A DNA stretch of 61,923 bases from Phlegmacium glaucopus (GCA_015039465.1 MU130544.1:1-61923), one strand, 5' to 3'; shown: positions 1-12,600, counted from the first letter of the stretch. Numbers and translations: made by a program. Notes: generated from the letters alone by a model not told the origin.

Positions 1-564
1 ATGAACGGGCCAAACGACGGGCCACCTCGGTATTCTGTGGAAAGTAGAATATGTAGGGAAGTCATGGAGTCCTCAGCACATCTCCTGGACAACTCCGCAA
101 TTGATCCATTACTATTGAACAACAGCCCCATACGTTTGGCTTTACCATCGGCATTAACCTCGGCCAGACTAGCATCTTTGGGACTCACAGTGGCCACATC
201 GGCCATCTCAGCTGTTGGTACATTGGCAACATTGCATCCACCCAACGTCACAATTCCTGAGCTATCTGCTGGCATATCGGCGTATGACCGTCCCAGACCA
301 CGGCCATTGCATCTAGGCAAACATTTAGACTTAGCATCGGCACCGGCCATCACATTGACACCATTGCCAGCCACACAACCACCGGAATTGCCAGCAGTAC
401 CATTGGCTATCCCACTAGCAGATACATCCAGCGTCAGACAAACGAGACAACAAACAAAGAATCAATCACTACAGAAACAGTGTGGCCGGCTGACGGCGGA
501 CCAGTTGGCCCCAGTTGAAGCAAAGTCAAAAGTGCTTAGGGCATCAAAACGGAACAAGAAATAG
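1..564 (+). CDS. 3' part of an unrecognised low-complexity protein gene
   Basis: An open frame runs from the window edge to a TAG at 562-564, so this is probably the C-terminal part of a longer gene. The product is rich in Ala, Leu, Pro, Ser and Thr, with repeated hydrophobic/Pro clusters, and ends in a basic Lys/Arg/Asn tail (SKRNKK). No domain is recognisable. The composition resembles the low-complexity protein read on the other strand at 650-1663, so the two may belong to the same repeat-rich gene family. The frame could also be fortuitous, because low-complexity DNA often stays open. The upstream boundary is unknown. Confidence 0.3.
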   Translation: MNGPNDGPPRYSVESRICREVMESSAHLLDNSAIDPLLLNNSPIRLALPSALTSARLASLGLTVATSAISAVGTLATLHPPNVTIPELSAGISAYDRPRPRPLHLGKHLDLASAPAITLTPLPATQPPELPAVPLAIPLADTSSVRQTRQQTKNQSLQKQCGRLTADQLAPVEAKSKVLRASKRNKK

Positions 565-649
565 TTGTATTAATGTACTCATTATGTACATATGATACAT
601 TATGTCATCCAAATATGTTGTCATCAAAAAAGGCAAAAAAACCTAACAT

Positions 650-3135
650 TTATACCTCATGGGGGCGCTTCGGCATACTGCCTTCATTGGGTGAATCGTC
701 CTTGGCTATGCATTTGCGGGGGTTCAGCTCAGGACTTCGACTGGGCACTGGGCTCATGAGGCGTGGCGATCGGCGCAGTGCACTGGCAGAGACAGGAGAT
801 GTTCCCCGGGATGTTCCAGGCGATGTGGGAATGGTCAATAGCCCACCGGATGGCACTGGAGTTAAGATTGGGGGTGGTGGTGGGAGGGCCGAGTCACTGG
901 CAACCGGCCTCGTTGAAGACATCGGCATTGGCAGCGGAACGACCTCCTGGCTAGCGCTCGTTGTGACTAGTGAAGTGGTTGCATACTGGGCTTCCTCTTG
1001 AGACATCTGGGGTGTTGGGGGGATTAAATTGACGCCTGGTGTGGGATTCTCGATGGCTGAGATGGCCGACGACAACGCGTCCTGTGTAGCCGAGTGGACG
1101 TCAGCCGGCGATTGTTCAGCTAAGACTGAATCCATAACTACAGCCTGGGTGCGCTGCATGGCCGAGGTTTTGTCCTCTGTGGTCGATGTGGCCGATTCTT
1201 CAGGCAATATGGGATCCACGGCGTCAGTTGCTGATATTGCCTGCATGGCCAAACCCTGTTCCGGGGTGCTTGATGCTGGATCCACAGTGGTGGATTCAGT
1301 GGCCGATATTGTGTTGGCCGACATGGGGATGGCCGATGAGTGGATGGATTCAGTGGCCGATGGTGTGGTGGCCGATGGTGTGATGGCCGATGAGGGGATG
1401 GCCGACATGGGGATGGCCGATGAGGCGATGGCCGGTGTGGGGATGGCCAATGTCAGGCTGGGCGATATGAGGCTGGGTGATGGTTCTTGTTCGGCTGGTA
1501 TCATGGCCACGTCTGGCTTGGTGGCCATGGCCAATGCCATGACATCATGTTCCCCACCTACCTCCTTTTCCGATTCTTCCTCATTGTTCTCAGATTCCAA
1601 GAGATCCTTGAACCTCTTGATTCTTACATCAATTTCCCCCAGTGTAGCCTGGAGCCGAGACATTCAGGCCAACTGCTGCTCAATACGCTCCACACAAGCT
1701 TCAAGGTCAATCTGGCCGACGAGACAATCAGGCAGTGATGCCATCACCCAATCCATCCTTTCCTCCAAGTCTCCTACTCGCTCGGCCAGGGAATCGTCAG
1801 AGCCATCATCACTTGCTGTGAACAGGTTCAGTAAAAGGTTAATGTCACTGTATGGAAACACTTACCTTTCCATTTTCCTTTTTCAATTGTAGAGAAGCGA
1901 GGGGGTGAGGAAGAACCAATAGGCCAACAAAGATGGCCAGTGATCAGCCCTCGGAGTCATTGTCACTGATTGCGGCCATGGCCCAAGGTTTGCCTTTGAC
2001 TGCCTTTGTCCCTGTGATCGGCCTTGGTAATCGGACATCTGATTGCTCCTCACTCACCCAGTTGGAGTTTTGAGCCTTGCCTTTACTTGCCTTCTTGCCT
2101 TCCTTTTTACTGCCCCCCGGCCTTCGGACATCTGATTCACTATCACTTGCTGAGTCTGATGTGGGAGCCTTCGCTGTGACCTCCTTGGCCTGTGCCTTCG
2201 ATGCCTTCTTTCCTGAGGCCGAGGCTGGGGCCGATCTGATGACACCCCAACTTCTGTCGTCCACATTCATAACATGCCTTCGGTGACCGTGCCTTTGGTC
2301 CCTGAGCCTGTACCCAGCAGCTAATATTTTTTCCTACGCAACAGTCGCATGGTGGGACCATCTGCCGATTCCCTCGAGTTGGCTTCGGCCGGGCCCTGCA
2401 CTGTTTCTTACTGGGCTGCACATCGTCTACATCATCATCATCAATATCCTGCCCCTCTGCCTGGTGTATTGGAGCCGATATCTTGGAGACCCGGTCATTA
2501 TCCCAGGCTCGTCGCATTCAGCTGGGCCGAGGCCTCACATCACTCTCCACTTCTTCATCTTGGTCGTCCTCCATATCCTCATCTTCCTCCTCCACTGGTG
2601 GCAATCGGCGTTTGACTTGAATAATGGCAGTCAAGGTTGATGCTTTGGGCGCCGGTTTGGCTGGCCAGAGGGCCGACAGGACTTTCAACCCCTGCAGTGT
2701 TGGCTGAACAGTACCAGCAGAGACAGGTTGTGCTGAAACCTTCCCTTGTGTGTAGGCCGACTGAGCCTCAGATCTGGACGGTCTGTGTGAAGATTGGTCG
2801 AAAATTTGCAGTGTGTTCCGCTGGTCTGTGATAAAAGTGGCGTTGGCCTTGGAGCCCACCTTCGTCCATGCAACACAGAAGTTCCAGAGGAACATTCTGG
2901 CCGAGTACGCATCCGCAACGTTGGTAGGAATATCAGATTTTCGGGTTTTAAACAACCAGCGCTGATAATTTGGTTAGTAGATTCTGTTCTGCCCGAAAAA
3001 TATAATATCATTCACCAAGTCAGACCGTTTTTGTTGCATGACATCGGCAATGTTCCCCGACTGTAGGCCTTGTCGGATTGCAGTGTCAACATCATGAATC
3101 TTCTGGGATACTTTGAGGGCTGTAATGTCAGACAT
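650..3135 (-). pseudogene. Broken gene: Cys-rich zinc-cluster-like, coiled-coil and Ala/Ser/Pro-rich protein
   Basis: Read from an ATG at 3135. The first segment (MSDITALKVSQ...) is cut by an in-frame TAA near 2974. The frame then continues to about 2521, with an acidic run (EEEDEDMEDDQDEE), and is cut by an in-frame TGA at 2518-2520. It goes on into a Cys-rich part with CDCC, SCW and ACYECGRQKLGC, which resembles fungal Cys-cluster proteins. Downstream frames (2270-1944 and 1861-650) carry Ser/Lys-rich sequence, a heptad coiled coil around 1820-1600, and Ser-Ala-Ile-Pro repeats ending in KRPHEV. A third in-frame TGA lies at 1664-1666. A plausible intron (GTAAGT near 1861, CACAG near 1809) joins the last two blocks. 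The function is unknown. Three nonsense codons in otherwise continuous frames suggest a decayed gene. It could instead be two adjacent genes. Confidence 0.45.
1290..1450. repeat. GATGGCCGATG minisatellite
   Basis: Imperfect tandem copies of a GATGGCCGATGNGG unit. They encode the Ser-Ala-Ile-Pro/Thr repeats of the minus-strand protein frame. The same GCCGATG word recurs around 3600-3960. Confidence 0.6.
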
Positions 3136-3362
3136 TTGGGAGCGATGATGGGATTGGATATGTATGAAGAACAGTGTTAGGCAGTGGTAAGGAGTGAGTG
3201 GTATTCACCAATAGGACACAAGAAAAATTTTCGGGTTACCAAATGTAAACAAACACACGGGTAGTCATGTGGTTACACAAACACAAGCAAACAGTTAACA
3301 GTATCTCTTATCCATATCTCAAATCTGTCAAAATTAGCCTACAGTGGGCACATTCTGCAATC

Positions 3363-4393
3363 ATGGACGTGCAATCCACCAGCGACATTAGATCACAGCA
3401 CTCAGACATCCACATTATTCCCGACGGCTACACTTTGGTCATTGGTAATAATGGCGAACAGTACATTGTGCCCCGGTTCATGATACCGGCTACACATCAG
3501 GCCTTTGAGGCCTATCAGAAGAAGTTAGATCTCAATTTGGTATCTGCAAAGGGTGGGGTACATAGCCATTTTTATTCATGCTATTGGCGACATTCGTCAA
3601 TGCCAAGAGTGGCCTGTGCCGAGAGTGGTTATTGGCATGCCAATAAGCGCCTGTGCCGATGTTGCCCTGTGCCGACACTGCTATATGCCGATCCTTTCGG
3701 TATTGGAATGCTGATAATGGCATGTGCCGATGTTGCCCTATGCCGACATTGGCATGTGCCGATCATGTTATGAATGCCGAACGTGGCCTGTGCTGAGTGG
3801 TTATTGGAATGCTGATAATGACATGTGCTGATGTTGGCCTGTGCCGCTCATGTTATGAATGCTGAACGTGGCCTGTGCCGAATGTGGCCTGTGCCGGGAG
3901 TGGTATGTCCTGACGTTGCCATGCTAATGTTGGCCTGGGTCGACATTGGTATGTGCCAATCACCATCTGTTTTTCTTGGCCAATACCTCAAGGTACTTGA
4001 AGACACTGTTGACAAGCATCCACAGTCCAGAAATATTCGTGATATTCCTTATTTCTTGATGGGAGAAGATAAGGTGATGTTACCTCATGATCCCGTAAGT
4101 GAATGCCTAGCTGGCATTGTCTGCAACTGGCTCATCTTATATAGACTCTGACAGACCGTGAATGCCTCGGCCTCCATGCTGAAATTCAATCACTCCAAGA
4201 GAGGCTTGGTATATCCTACAAGGACGCTAGCCACCAGCTCTATATGGCCAAATTAGAGAAGCTCACAGTCGAACAGGACGCATTCAAGGCATTTTCTAAT
4301 TTGAAGATACGGGTCAAGAATGCCCTTCGGACTTTTGATACAAGGGTATCGGAGCTTGCAGGTCAGGATAGGAATGGCGGAGAAGGCACTTGA
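3363..4393 (+). CDS. Three-exon gene for a small coiled-coil protein of unknown function
   Basis: Exons 3363-3557, 3993-4094 and 4145-4393 join in frame at GT-AG sites to give about 181 residues, ending at TGA 4391-4393. The N-terminal part has a DGYTLVIGNNGEQYIVPRF segment followed by an amphipathic helix (AFEAYQKKLDLN). The last exon is a long charged helix: an ECLGLHAEIQSLQERLGISY motif, then a Lys/Glu-rich coiled coil. No signal peptide or membrane segment is seen. The start is the first Met that gives this frame; an upstream in-frame Met at 3267 is possible. The first intron (3558-3992) is unusually long for this genome and consists of short GCCGATGTTGGCCTGT-like repeats. It looks like a member of an agaricomycete hypothetical-protein family, but I cannot assign a role. 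Confidence 0.5.
3580..3960. repeat. Degenerate GTGCCGA tandem repeats inside an intron
   Basis: About a dozen copies of units such as GGCCTGTGCCGATGTTG, with TGGCATGTGCCGAC variants, fill most of the first intron of the gene at 3363-4393. They create spurious open frames on both strands. Confidence 0.65.
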
Positions 4394-4399
4394 AATGTT

Positions 4400-5300
4400 C
4401 CCATAGCTGCTTATATATAAACAACTGTTACCAAGGCCAAAGTGATCCATTGCCCAATGCCGAGTACTGCATGGCAGTGGCATACCTTATCCAGTCTGCT
4501 GATGTCAACCTTTAAAGTATTTTTTCACATCCTCAATCGTTGTAATATAATGCCCTCTGCCTTCATTTAATACAGGGCTAAGTGTGCCAGTACAACGCCG
4601 GTCCGTAGTAATCCATCCATTACCAAGCCCGATGGCCACTATTTGAATGAGCATACCTCAGTATTATGTGGCCCGTTAGCATCGGTACTGTTGTATAATT
4701 GGGCCACTCACATTACATGTCCGCTCAAGGGCCAATGCCGAGCCCTACAGGTGGCTCATTGGTCCAGTGCGTTATCCCAATTGATTGCCCGTCTCCTCCT
4801 GTGCTTGGCCGAAACCAGGCATGAGGCAGATATCTTATGCCGATACACCTGTGGGGTCAGATCCGAGTGTCGGCCAATCACAAAATGTTCGGGTTGTTAT
4901 AGGCCGGAATTGAGGTTACACAGGCCTATGAGGCCGATATCTGGCTCTGCAATTTCAATGGCCGACAGCGGAGGCCCTGGATCTCCTCACTGATGAGAAT
5001 CCGATGCACCCAAGTGCCAATGTCTCTTCATTGTGTTCTGCTATATGGCTGCTGATAGACAGCTACAGGGCCTACACGAACCGCAAATGCCTGCCCACCA
5101 AAGCAGATACTCTCAGTCTGTGTTGGCCAAGGCACCTGCCCCTGTTGACCTCTTTATAGGGCCCTTGTGTGATGTCCGACTAATGCCTGAGGCCAACTGG
5201 AGGCCGCATTTTGCCCAGCCACATGCCGATGGAGTGCTGGTAGCGGCCTGGCGAATTCGCTAGGCCGGTAGTATATGCTACATTGTAGCAGTCCCTATTT
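4400..5300. other. Stretch without a supportable gene
   Basis: Two plus-strand open frames (4643-4993 and 5033-5263) are Cys/His-rich in places, but they have no domain, no recognisable splice partners and no codon signal I would trust. The GC-rich GCCGAT word is frequent here, as in the flanking genes. Nothing else is recognised. Confidence 0.4.
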
Positions 5301-5306
5301 AGGTAA

Positions 5307-5711
5307 TGTTCGCTTGGGGCCAGCGAAGCCGAACCATACGGTACAGTGTATGCCTTCATTGCACCGTATGATTCAATACAATGTAACTTCCCTACCTGCC
5401 TGCTCTTACTTTGCCCTTACTCTGTATAATAGTTAGCTTTTCTCCTTGCCCTCTCTGACTCTTACTTTCCAGCCCTTGACCTATGTATTATGCTTGGACA
5501 TTGTTATCACTGACTTGCCTTTGTCTCTGTTGTATATAAGGAGCCATAGTCATAGCCAGTCTCCATATTTTAGACCTTAGTACTTATAAATTTCAACCTA
5601 TTAGCTTTGCTCATGATTACAAGTACACAGGCTCTCAGAAGTAAAGTCTCTTGTCTACAAACTACATTGCCTAGTACCAAATGCCAGTGCAAGCTAGTAG
5701 TTGCAATAACA
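5307..5711 (+). repeat. Probable solo LTR (related to the one at 56709-57109)
   Basis: It contains a TATA motif (GTATATAAGGAGCC near 5532) followed by TTTAGACCTTAGTACT. It ends in CAGTGCAAGC, AGTTGC and AATAACA at 5711. The same ordered motifs occur in the well-delimited solo LTR at 56709-57109. The left edge (a TGTTCG at 5307) is a guess and no target-site duplication was found, so the boundaries are soft. Confidence 0.4.
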
Positions 5712-5968
5712 CTTATTGCACTTTGGGATATTCACTTCTATTTTTAAGTTGAATGTCAGCTTTCCAAAGTTTTTGTTACATAAAAATTGAAATATAATGT
5801 GTGTTGCAAAACATAATGCATGATGGGCCATAGGGACAGTTGAGGACTGCATACTGTCTGCAATTGAAAGTAAACAAAGTACAAACCCATACTTTGATGA
5901 TTAGACCACTTCAGTCTCTTCCTGCTCTCTCACTTATAGTTACAACTTCAAGCTCTGATATCTCTGCT

Positions 5969-8900
5969 TCATTCAACCTTCTCTGGTGACAATATATTTT
6001 CCATATTGTTGAGGGTATGTGGATGGTCTGCACCAAGCAGCCTCTTCCTCAGGTCCATGACTTGAACCTCTGCTTCATTCCACCTTCCTTGATCACTGTA
6101 TGTGCATGCTAGATTTCCCATACTGTTGAGGGTGGATGGATGTTTGGCACCAAACAGCTTCATCCTCATGTCCATGACTTGAACCTCCAGCTGCTCTGCC
6201 TCATTCCACCTTCCTTGATGTCTGTATGTGCTTGCTATATTTGCCATACTGAAGAGGGTGTCTGGATGTTCTGCACCAAGCAGCTTCTTGCCCATGTCCA
6301 TGACTTGAACCTCCAGCTGCTCTGCCTCATTCCACCTTCCCTGATTGCTGTATGTGCATGCTAGATTTGCCATACTGAAGAGGGTGTCTGGATGTTCTGC
6401 ACCAAGCAGCTTCTTCCTCATGTCCATAACTTGAACCTGCAGCTGCTCTGCCTCATTCCACCTTCCTTGATGTCTGTATGTGCATGCTATATTTGCCATA
6501 CTGAGGAGGGTGTCTGGATGTTCTGCACCAAACAGCTTCATCCTCATGTCCATGACTTGAACCTCCAGCTGCTCTGCCTCATTCCACCTTCCTTGATCTC
6601 TGTATGTGCATGCTAGATTTGCCATACTGAAGAGGGTGTCTGGATGTTCTGCACCAAGCAGCTTCATCCTCATGTCCATGACTTGAACCTCCAGTTGCTC
6701 TGCCTTATTCCACCTTCCTTGATTACTGTATGTGCGTGCTAGATTTGCCATACTGCTGAGGGTGTTTGGATGTTCTGCACCAAGCAGATTCTTCCTCATG
6801 TCCATGACTTGAACCTGCAGCTGCTCTGCCTCATTCCACCTTCCTTGATTACCGTATGTGCATGCTAGATTTGCCATACTGCTGAGGGTGTTTGGATGTT
6901 CTGCACCAAGCAGCTTCCCCCTCATGTCCATGACTTGAACTTCCAGCTGCTCTGCCTCATTCCACCTTCCTTGATCTCTGTATGTGCTTGCTAGATTTCC
7001 CATACTGTTGAGGGTGGATGGATGTTCTGCACCAAGTAGCCTCTTCCTCATATCCATAACTTGAATCTCAAGCTGCTCTGCATTGTTCCAGTCTCCATTC
7101 TCTGCCATTACTAGTGAAAAATTGCTGCATCTATCATCATAGTATTCCTCAATAAGTCCTATTTGCCTTCCATGAAATTCATTTGCCTTAATATGAGGAA
7201 AAATCAACCGTCGCAGTGCATAATCCTGACTTGCAAATCTCCATGGAATTGCACAGGACAAAAGAATGCTTCCCATCTGACACATTCTTTGCTGCTCATA
7301 TTTTGGCATTCTCTCACGACTCCAGTAGTGCACCAGAGGGTGAACAGACAACATTCTAGACTGCCCTCTTTTCATCAAGGAGAATGAGAGAAGTACACTA
7401 ATCCCCTGTCCAAATATGAACTCATCCCAGTGACCATCATTGTCCAAGCCAAGCAGAGTATGATCCAGGAAACTGACTGCCTGAGGCAACTTTTCAGCTA
7501 TGTTACTATTAACATCTTTCATGGTCTCCTCAGCAGCAGATTGGAATATGTCTTTAGAAATATTGCTATGATGATAGAAAGCACATATTTGAAGAATCAT
7601 AATTGCAGCTTGGGCTGCTTGTGCATCTCCAGCAGTGGAATGTCCACCAGCCCTCTTTTCAATTTCTTTGAAAGAAAGGTCCCAGGTCCCATACACTGTT
7701 TTATTATACATTGATGCCCCTGTGAATGTAGCATCTGACATAAGAGCCTGACGATGTACTGAGAATTGCCTCAGATATTGATCAATATCACATTTCCCAG
7801 TCTCAATATAGGCCCCAGCATGATCAATAGCAAGAGGAATACAGCCAAGTTCAGTCACAATCATTTTGGCAGCTTGTAGATGCTCAGCCAATGGATCCAA
7901 ACAGCTGGCTCTGAGAAGTAGAGTTACAGCATCTGGTACCTCCATCTCATTGATCCCAATTTTGTTCTCAAATGATACAATCCTTCCCATGGATTGATTT
8001 CTGCTAGTAATCAGAATATTACCTCTGTTACCTGGAGGAATGAACTTGGCCACCACCTCTGGAGGAGGATCATCAGCATTATCAAATACAATCAACCATT
8101 CCTCTTGGAGAGAAGATATCCACTGGAGGACAGACTCAACTGAGCCATCCACATGGGAATCTTGTGCAGCAGGAAGGCTAGATATGCCCTTGAGAGACAT
8201 TTCAATGCTCTCCTGAGAGGAGGCATCAACCCAGAACACATGTGAAAAACTGACAAGAAATAAATCCAGTGTTGTGAATGGCAAAATGAAGACCTTTACC
8301 TATCAGACATTCTTTCTAAGAACTTGAGACAAATCTGAGTCTTTCCAATTCCTCCCAGTCCCCAGAGGAGACAAGAGCGCCTTGACATCAGTCTACTAGT
8401 AGCCCGATGAACAAAAATCTTCCCAAGTTTGTCGAGTACATCTTTCCGTCCAGTAAAAATCGGGCTGGAGTTGGGTATTTGAGTTACAGAGATATTTATC
8501 TGCCCTTTACCAACATTGGCAGGGAGAAAATGGTAGTTTTCGCAGCTAACCTATGAACGGTTATTGCTAAATCATTTACACAACCTACGAGAAAGACTTA
8601 CAAAAGTGCCACCAGCGATCATGATATTTTGGGCATTCCCAACGAGACCCATGGCAGATTGTCGACCCTGCTGATCATCAGCGGAAGCCAGGAACACATT
8701 GTGTAAGCAACTCACCGAGGGATTTTGTCTCAATTCCGTGGATCCCAATTTGGTGGAATCAGGCAAAGAGGGCGAAGTTCCTTCCGCATGGGCTACCAAA
8801 GCGGAAACCGAAGCAGAGCCTTGGAATTCATAGGTAGCCTAATCGACGACGATGATTGAGCTAAGTTGAACACTAGCGCCAGCGGTTGTAATACTTACAG

Positions 8901-9220
8901 GAGTAAGATCATTGATCGGCAAAGTGGAAACCGAAGCGGAGACTTGGAGGTCATGGGCAGTCTGATCGATGACGATGGTCAAATATTTGAAGATGCGATG
9001 GGGAAAGTTGAACGCTCACAGTAGCGCCAGCGACTTGAATAATGTGTGCGCTTGCAGCCGCAGCACTAGCAGGAACGGATAGCATGGGATCAGCAGTGCT
9101 TGTTTTGATGGTCGATGTCAATGTTGCTGGTTCAGAGCTTGAACCCAGAGAATCATTGATGGTCAGAGATGGATATTTTGATTTCTTGGACTTGAAAATT
9201 TTCTTAAAAGTACGCTTCAT
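5969..9220 (-). CDS. NLR-like receptor 1: NB-ARC NTPase with TPR array
   Basis: Six exons join in frame (9220-9020, 8961-8899, 8838-8716, 8667-8602, 8550-8300, 8249-5969), giving about 994 residues. The basic, Ser/Ala-rich N-terminal part (MKRTFKKIFKSKK) has no recognised effector fold. The NB-ARC core shows the P-loop GLGGIGKTQ, Walker B WLIVFDNADD, an ILITSRNQS motif, GCIPLAIDHAGAYI (GLPL-like) and HPLVHYWSRER (MHD-like). The C-terminus has eight full 42-residue TPRs (WNEAEQLEVQVMDM..LLGAEHPDTL..) and a shortened ninth. Family knowledge: STAND NTPases of this build act as oligomerising sensors in fungal non-self recognition; the ligand is unknown. All joins are phase-consistent and no stop was found, so it looks functional. 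Paralogue at 34878-38240. Confidence 0.85.
5980..7100 (-). repeat. 126-bp tandem TPR-coding repeats (NLR 1)
   Basis: Eight full units and one shortened unit, each encoding one 42-residue TPR of the class found in NB-ARC/kinesin-light-chain-like proteins. Neighbouring units differ at only a few codons, for example Arg/Met/Gly after MDM and Asp/Asn/Ser before TL. This similarity suggests ongoing unequal exchange or gene conversion. Confidence 0.85.
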
Positions 9221-9690
9221 ATCGTTGAACAGTGAGTTGTGGTGAGCGATGAAGGTGATGGGAGAAAAGACAGATGCTCTCGATTACATAAAGAGCAGTG
9301 CACAGGTTCGTCAATCTTCTATCCTCCTTATCTCCGCACCAAGACAAACACCGTCAAATGCCTAGGCCATTGGACGAACCTCGTCATTCCTGAGTTTGCC
9401 CCTCGACGGGCTTCTCCACCTCCGAGTGGGTAAATTAATAAAACTTTGATCCTTGACTGAGGACGAATAGTAAATTCGCAGCCTGCACGCGATGATCAGG
9501 AACTCCAAGAATTATGCGCAAAATTCCGCGTTCTGACTTGACGTACCCCGCAAAGCATGCCATATACTTCACAATGATGTTGGTCGGCGATAAGTTAATG
9601 TTAATTACATTCAGTCAAGATGTACATATTGAAATCATGGCATCCATAGTCAGTATTCGTCATGTCAAGATTGAGACGTCAACAAGCGGA
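9221..9690. other. Upstream region of NLR 1, no gene seen
   Basis: This matches the upstream region of NLR 2 (38241-38632), including CTTGACTGAGGAC and GCAGCCTGCACGCGATG. The match breaks off near 9535, which marks the edge of the NLR duplication. Short open frames here have no coding support. Confidence 0.5.
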
Positions 9691-12600
9691 CTAACTAAAT
9701 TTGATATATGAGAGACAAAAACGATAGAGTGAGACAGAGATGTTAACGAATGTGCGGGTTTGGGGTTGGAGAGTAAGCAGGATAGACTCTGAGATATAGA
9801 TGGAAGGACAAAGATGAACGACTGCAGCGCCTGAGATAGCTAAGGAATTCACATGCGAGACATATGCGGAGAGCGAAAGATATGCTTTTTTGCTGTTTGA
9901 TCTTGAGGAATGCAGATCCGAAAAAAGGGGTTAAGGAGAGACAAGGGGTGGGACAATTTCTATAGAAAGGGACTCGTATTATTAGGGAAAATAAGAAAAA
10001 GGGCACGAAAAAAACATCCACCCACTCGGAATGCATAAACACAAAGCATTTATCATAAACTCTGAGATTCCCCAGGAAGTTTACTTAGCAGAGAGGGAGA
10101 TCACGGTTCGTCGAAAGCAGCTCTGAAAAGGGAGAAAGGTTTTATATCCAAAGCTTGTGACTTTCCAGGCTCTGGAACCGCAGCCGATGCCGATGGAGGA
10201 GGCTTAGGAGTCTCCCTCTGCAGGGTATCAGACTGAAGATCAAATACAGGCACCTCTCCATTCAACCGCGACAGACGTGCATCCTCCTCTTGCGTCTCCT
10301 TGATATATTCCACAGGCGGACAAGGCATCAACGGGGGCGGCGTAGATGGCACAGCCGGCGGAGTCAATTTGTTACCATTCGTCAGAGCAGGTTTACGGTT
10401 AGCCGATGCATCTCGTGCTTCAAATTTAGCACGCAGCCTTCTGCGGCTGATAAGATTAGTGAAGCTGCTGCTGCGGGTGGGAGTGTGGGTCTTAAAGCCG
10501 CTGTATTCGTACTCGGGCTGCAACCAGGCGATGGAGTTCTCTCATTTGCCGCCAGATTAGCGTTGACGACGCTGGCCCCAACACTAGCGGTCTTTAGTGG
10601 AGGCTGAGGAGCCAGAGTGCCTTTCGCCTGTGAATTATCCCTCGCTTCATACATCTTCCTCAGAGCTTCCTTCTCTTCAAAGGCATTGGTATACTGCCCC
10701 TGCATCGGTGGAGAAGCAAGGGGTGGTTGCGGAGAAGTGTTAACATCGTTCTGACGCGCACGAGTAGCTGCATCGTTAGCTTCATAAGCCTTTTTCAGAC
10801 GCTCCTTCTCTGACAAATGTGATTGCGGAATCGCTGAGGAATCGAAAGGGGCGGCTCGTCGGTAGTACCAGGGCCAGAGGTAGAAGCAGCAGGGAAGAGT
10901 GATTCATAGGCAATAGGTGCTGACGCTACTGGAGAGAGATCTGACGAATACTCGGATAGCTGAGTCCTATCTACCGCCCGTTTGGCCTCTTCATACCTTC
11001 TGAGGGCGGCCTTTTCTTCGTCAGCTGTCATGTATTGAGGCACTGGTGGTTGACGGGCTTGTAGCGGATGGACCCGGGCCGGGACCCGGACGACTCTGAG
11101 CGTTGATAGCCTGTGCATATAGAGTAGCAGCAGCAGATGGTTTAGTACCACCACTACCGCCTGAAGAAGCCTGGCCTCTGCTAGACATATCAGAGTCATT
11201 CCTTGCATGCGTAGGAGGGGGAGCCGTATAGGGTATTCCTTGAGTTTTTTGAACAGCGGCTTGAGTTTGTTGGAACAATCGAAGCCTTTCCTCTTCAGCT
11301 GTCATCCAAGCCGATTTGGTAGGTGCGACTCGCGAGGGGTAGGAGATCGAAGATTAGCAGGCGGCTATATTGCAAATGCACTATGAGAAAGATCGTCGAG
11401 ATAGATTACAATATAATTGAGAACATACTGGAGTAGCAGCAGGTCCTTGAACTTTTTCCACTTGAGCCCTAGCCTTTTCGTACAATCTCAACTTCTCTTC
11501 TTCTGCAGTAGGCCATGATCGCTGGGCAGTTCCTGGACTTGGTCCGGATCCGGTAGCCTTGGCCGATTGTTGACGAGCTGGTGTAGGTTGAGGTATATCT
11601 TGTGGTTGCAGGTTAGTAACTTTATACCGAGTGCCTCCACCAGACGAGTCAGGTCGTCGTGCAGGCGTGGAATTACTGGAAGTGCTAGATAGGGTATTGG
11701 AAGCAGTAGCCATCGGTGCGTTGGTAGCAGCAGCAGTTGGTGCCTGTCGAGTGGTACCGACTCATCGGGCAGGACACTACCACCAAAACGACCATCCTCC
11801 CAGAGACGTCTAGTGACGGGCGATGCAGGAACGGTACTGTAAACGCCACCGGTAGTATTAGGGAAATTTGGACGGTTAAGGGGTAGCGTAGAAGCAACAG
11901 CATCTGCAGGACGTCCTCGGGTGGCTGTTGCTGTTGCCGCTGGAAAGAGATAAGCTAGGTGCGGGGCCGATGCGACTAGAGAGTTAAGAATATGATCAGT
12001 TAACATTTGCATAGAAAGTAGGTTAACCATACTTTATGGCTTCATAAGATACACTCCTAAAATCCGAATATATATCAGCAAATCATCGAATTGAACAAAG
12101 GCAATGCCCGCCTACCATTGCCAATTAGAGATGATGACAGGTAGTTCCATTACAAGGGGCCCTCTGGAACCCAAGAGTGCTTTTATACAAAGTGTGTAAG
12201 TGACATCAATGTGCCTCGCAGCATTCAACGTTGTCGTCGTGTGGGCGGGTGAAAGCATACGGCTAAGCTCGGCAGTATGAGAGGTGCCTCCATACAACGT
12301 CGCATTCACAGCTACTTTTCCCTCCGCAATATTAAGCTGCTTCTCTTGAGGAGGGATTTTCTTGCCTGGTCCAAGGATACCAGCACGGAAGACAGTGGTT
12401 TCCTTGAGTGATAGCTCCAACGTGCGAAGGATATTGGTATGCAGACTATCAGAATTTATCACTACCGTGACCGCGATACGGTCTCCGGGACCATAGCAGG
12501 TGTTGTCGCGTTGAACAGATGGATTGACACCATCTTGTGCATGGCGCGTCTCGGGCTGGCAATAGACAGGCTAGGTTAAATTGATGGTATAAATGGTGGA

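Noticed and set aside
4643..5263. Two plus-strand frames as genes
   Set aside because: No domain, no splice support and composition like the surrounding repeat DNA.
6140..7714. Plus-strand repetitive frames (FCTKQLLPHVHDLNLQLLCL type) across the NLR 1 array, and the like at 35718-36752
   Set aside because: They are antisense shadows of the TPR-coding repeats.
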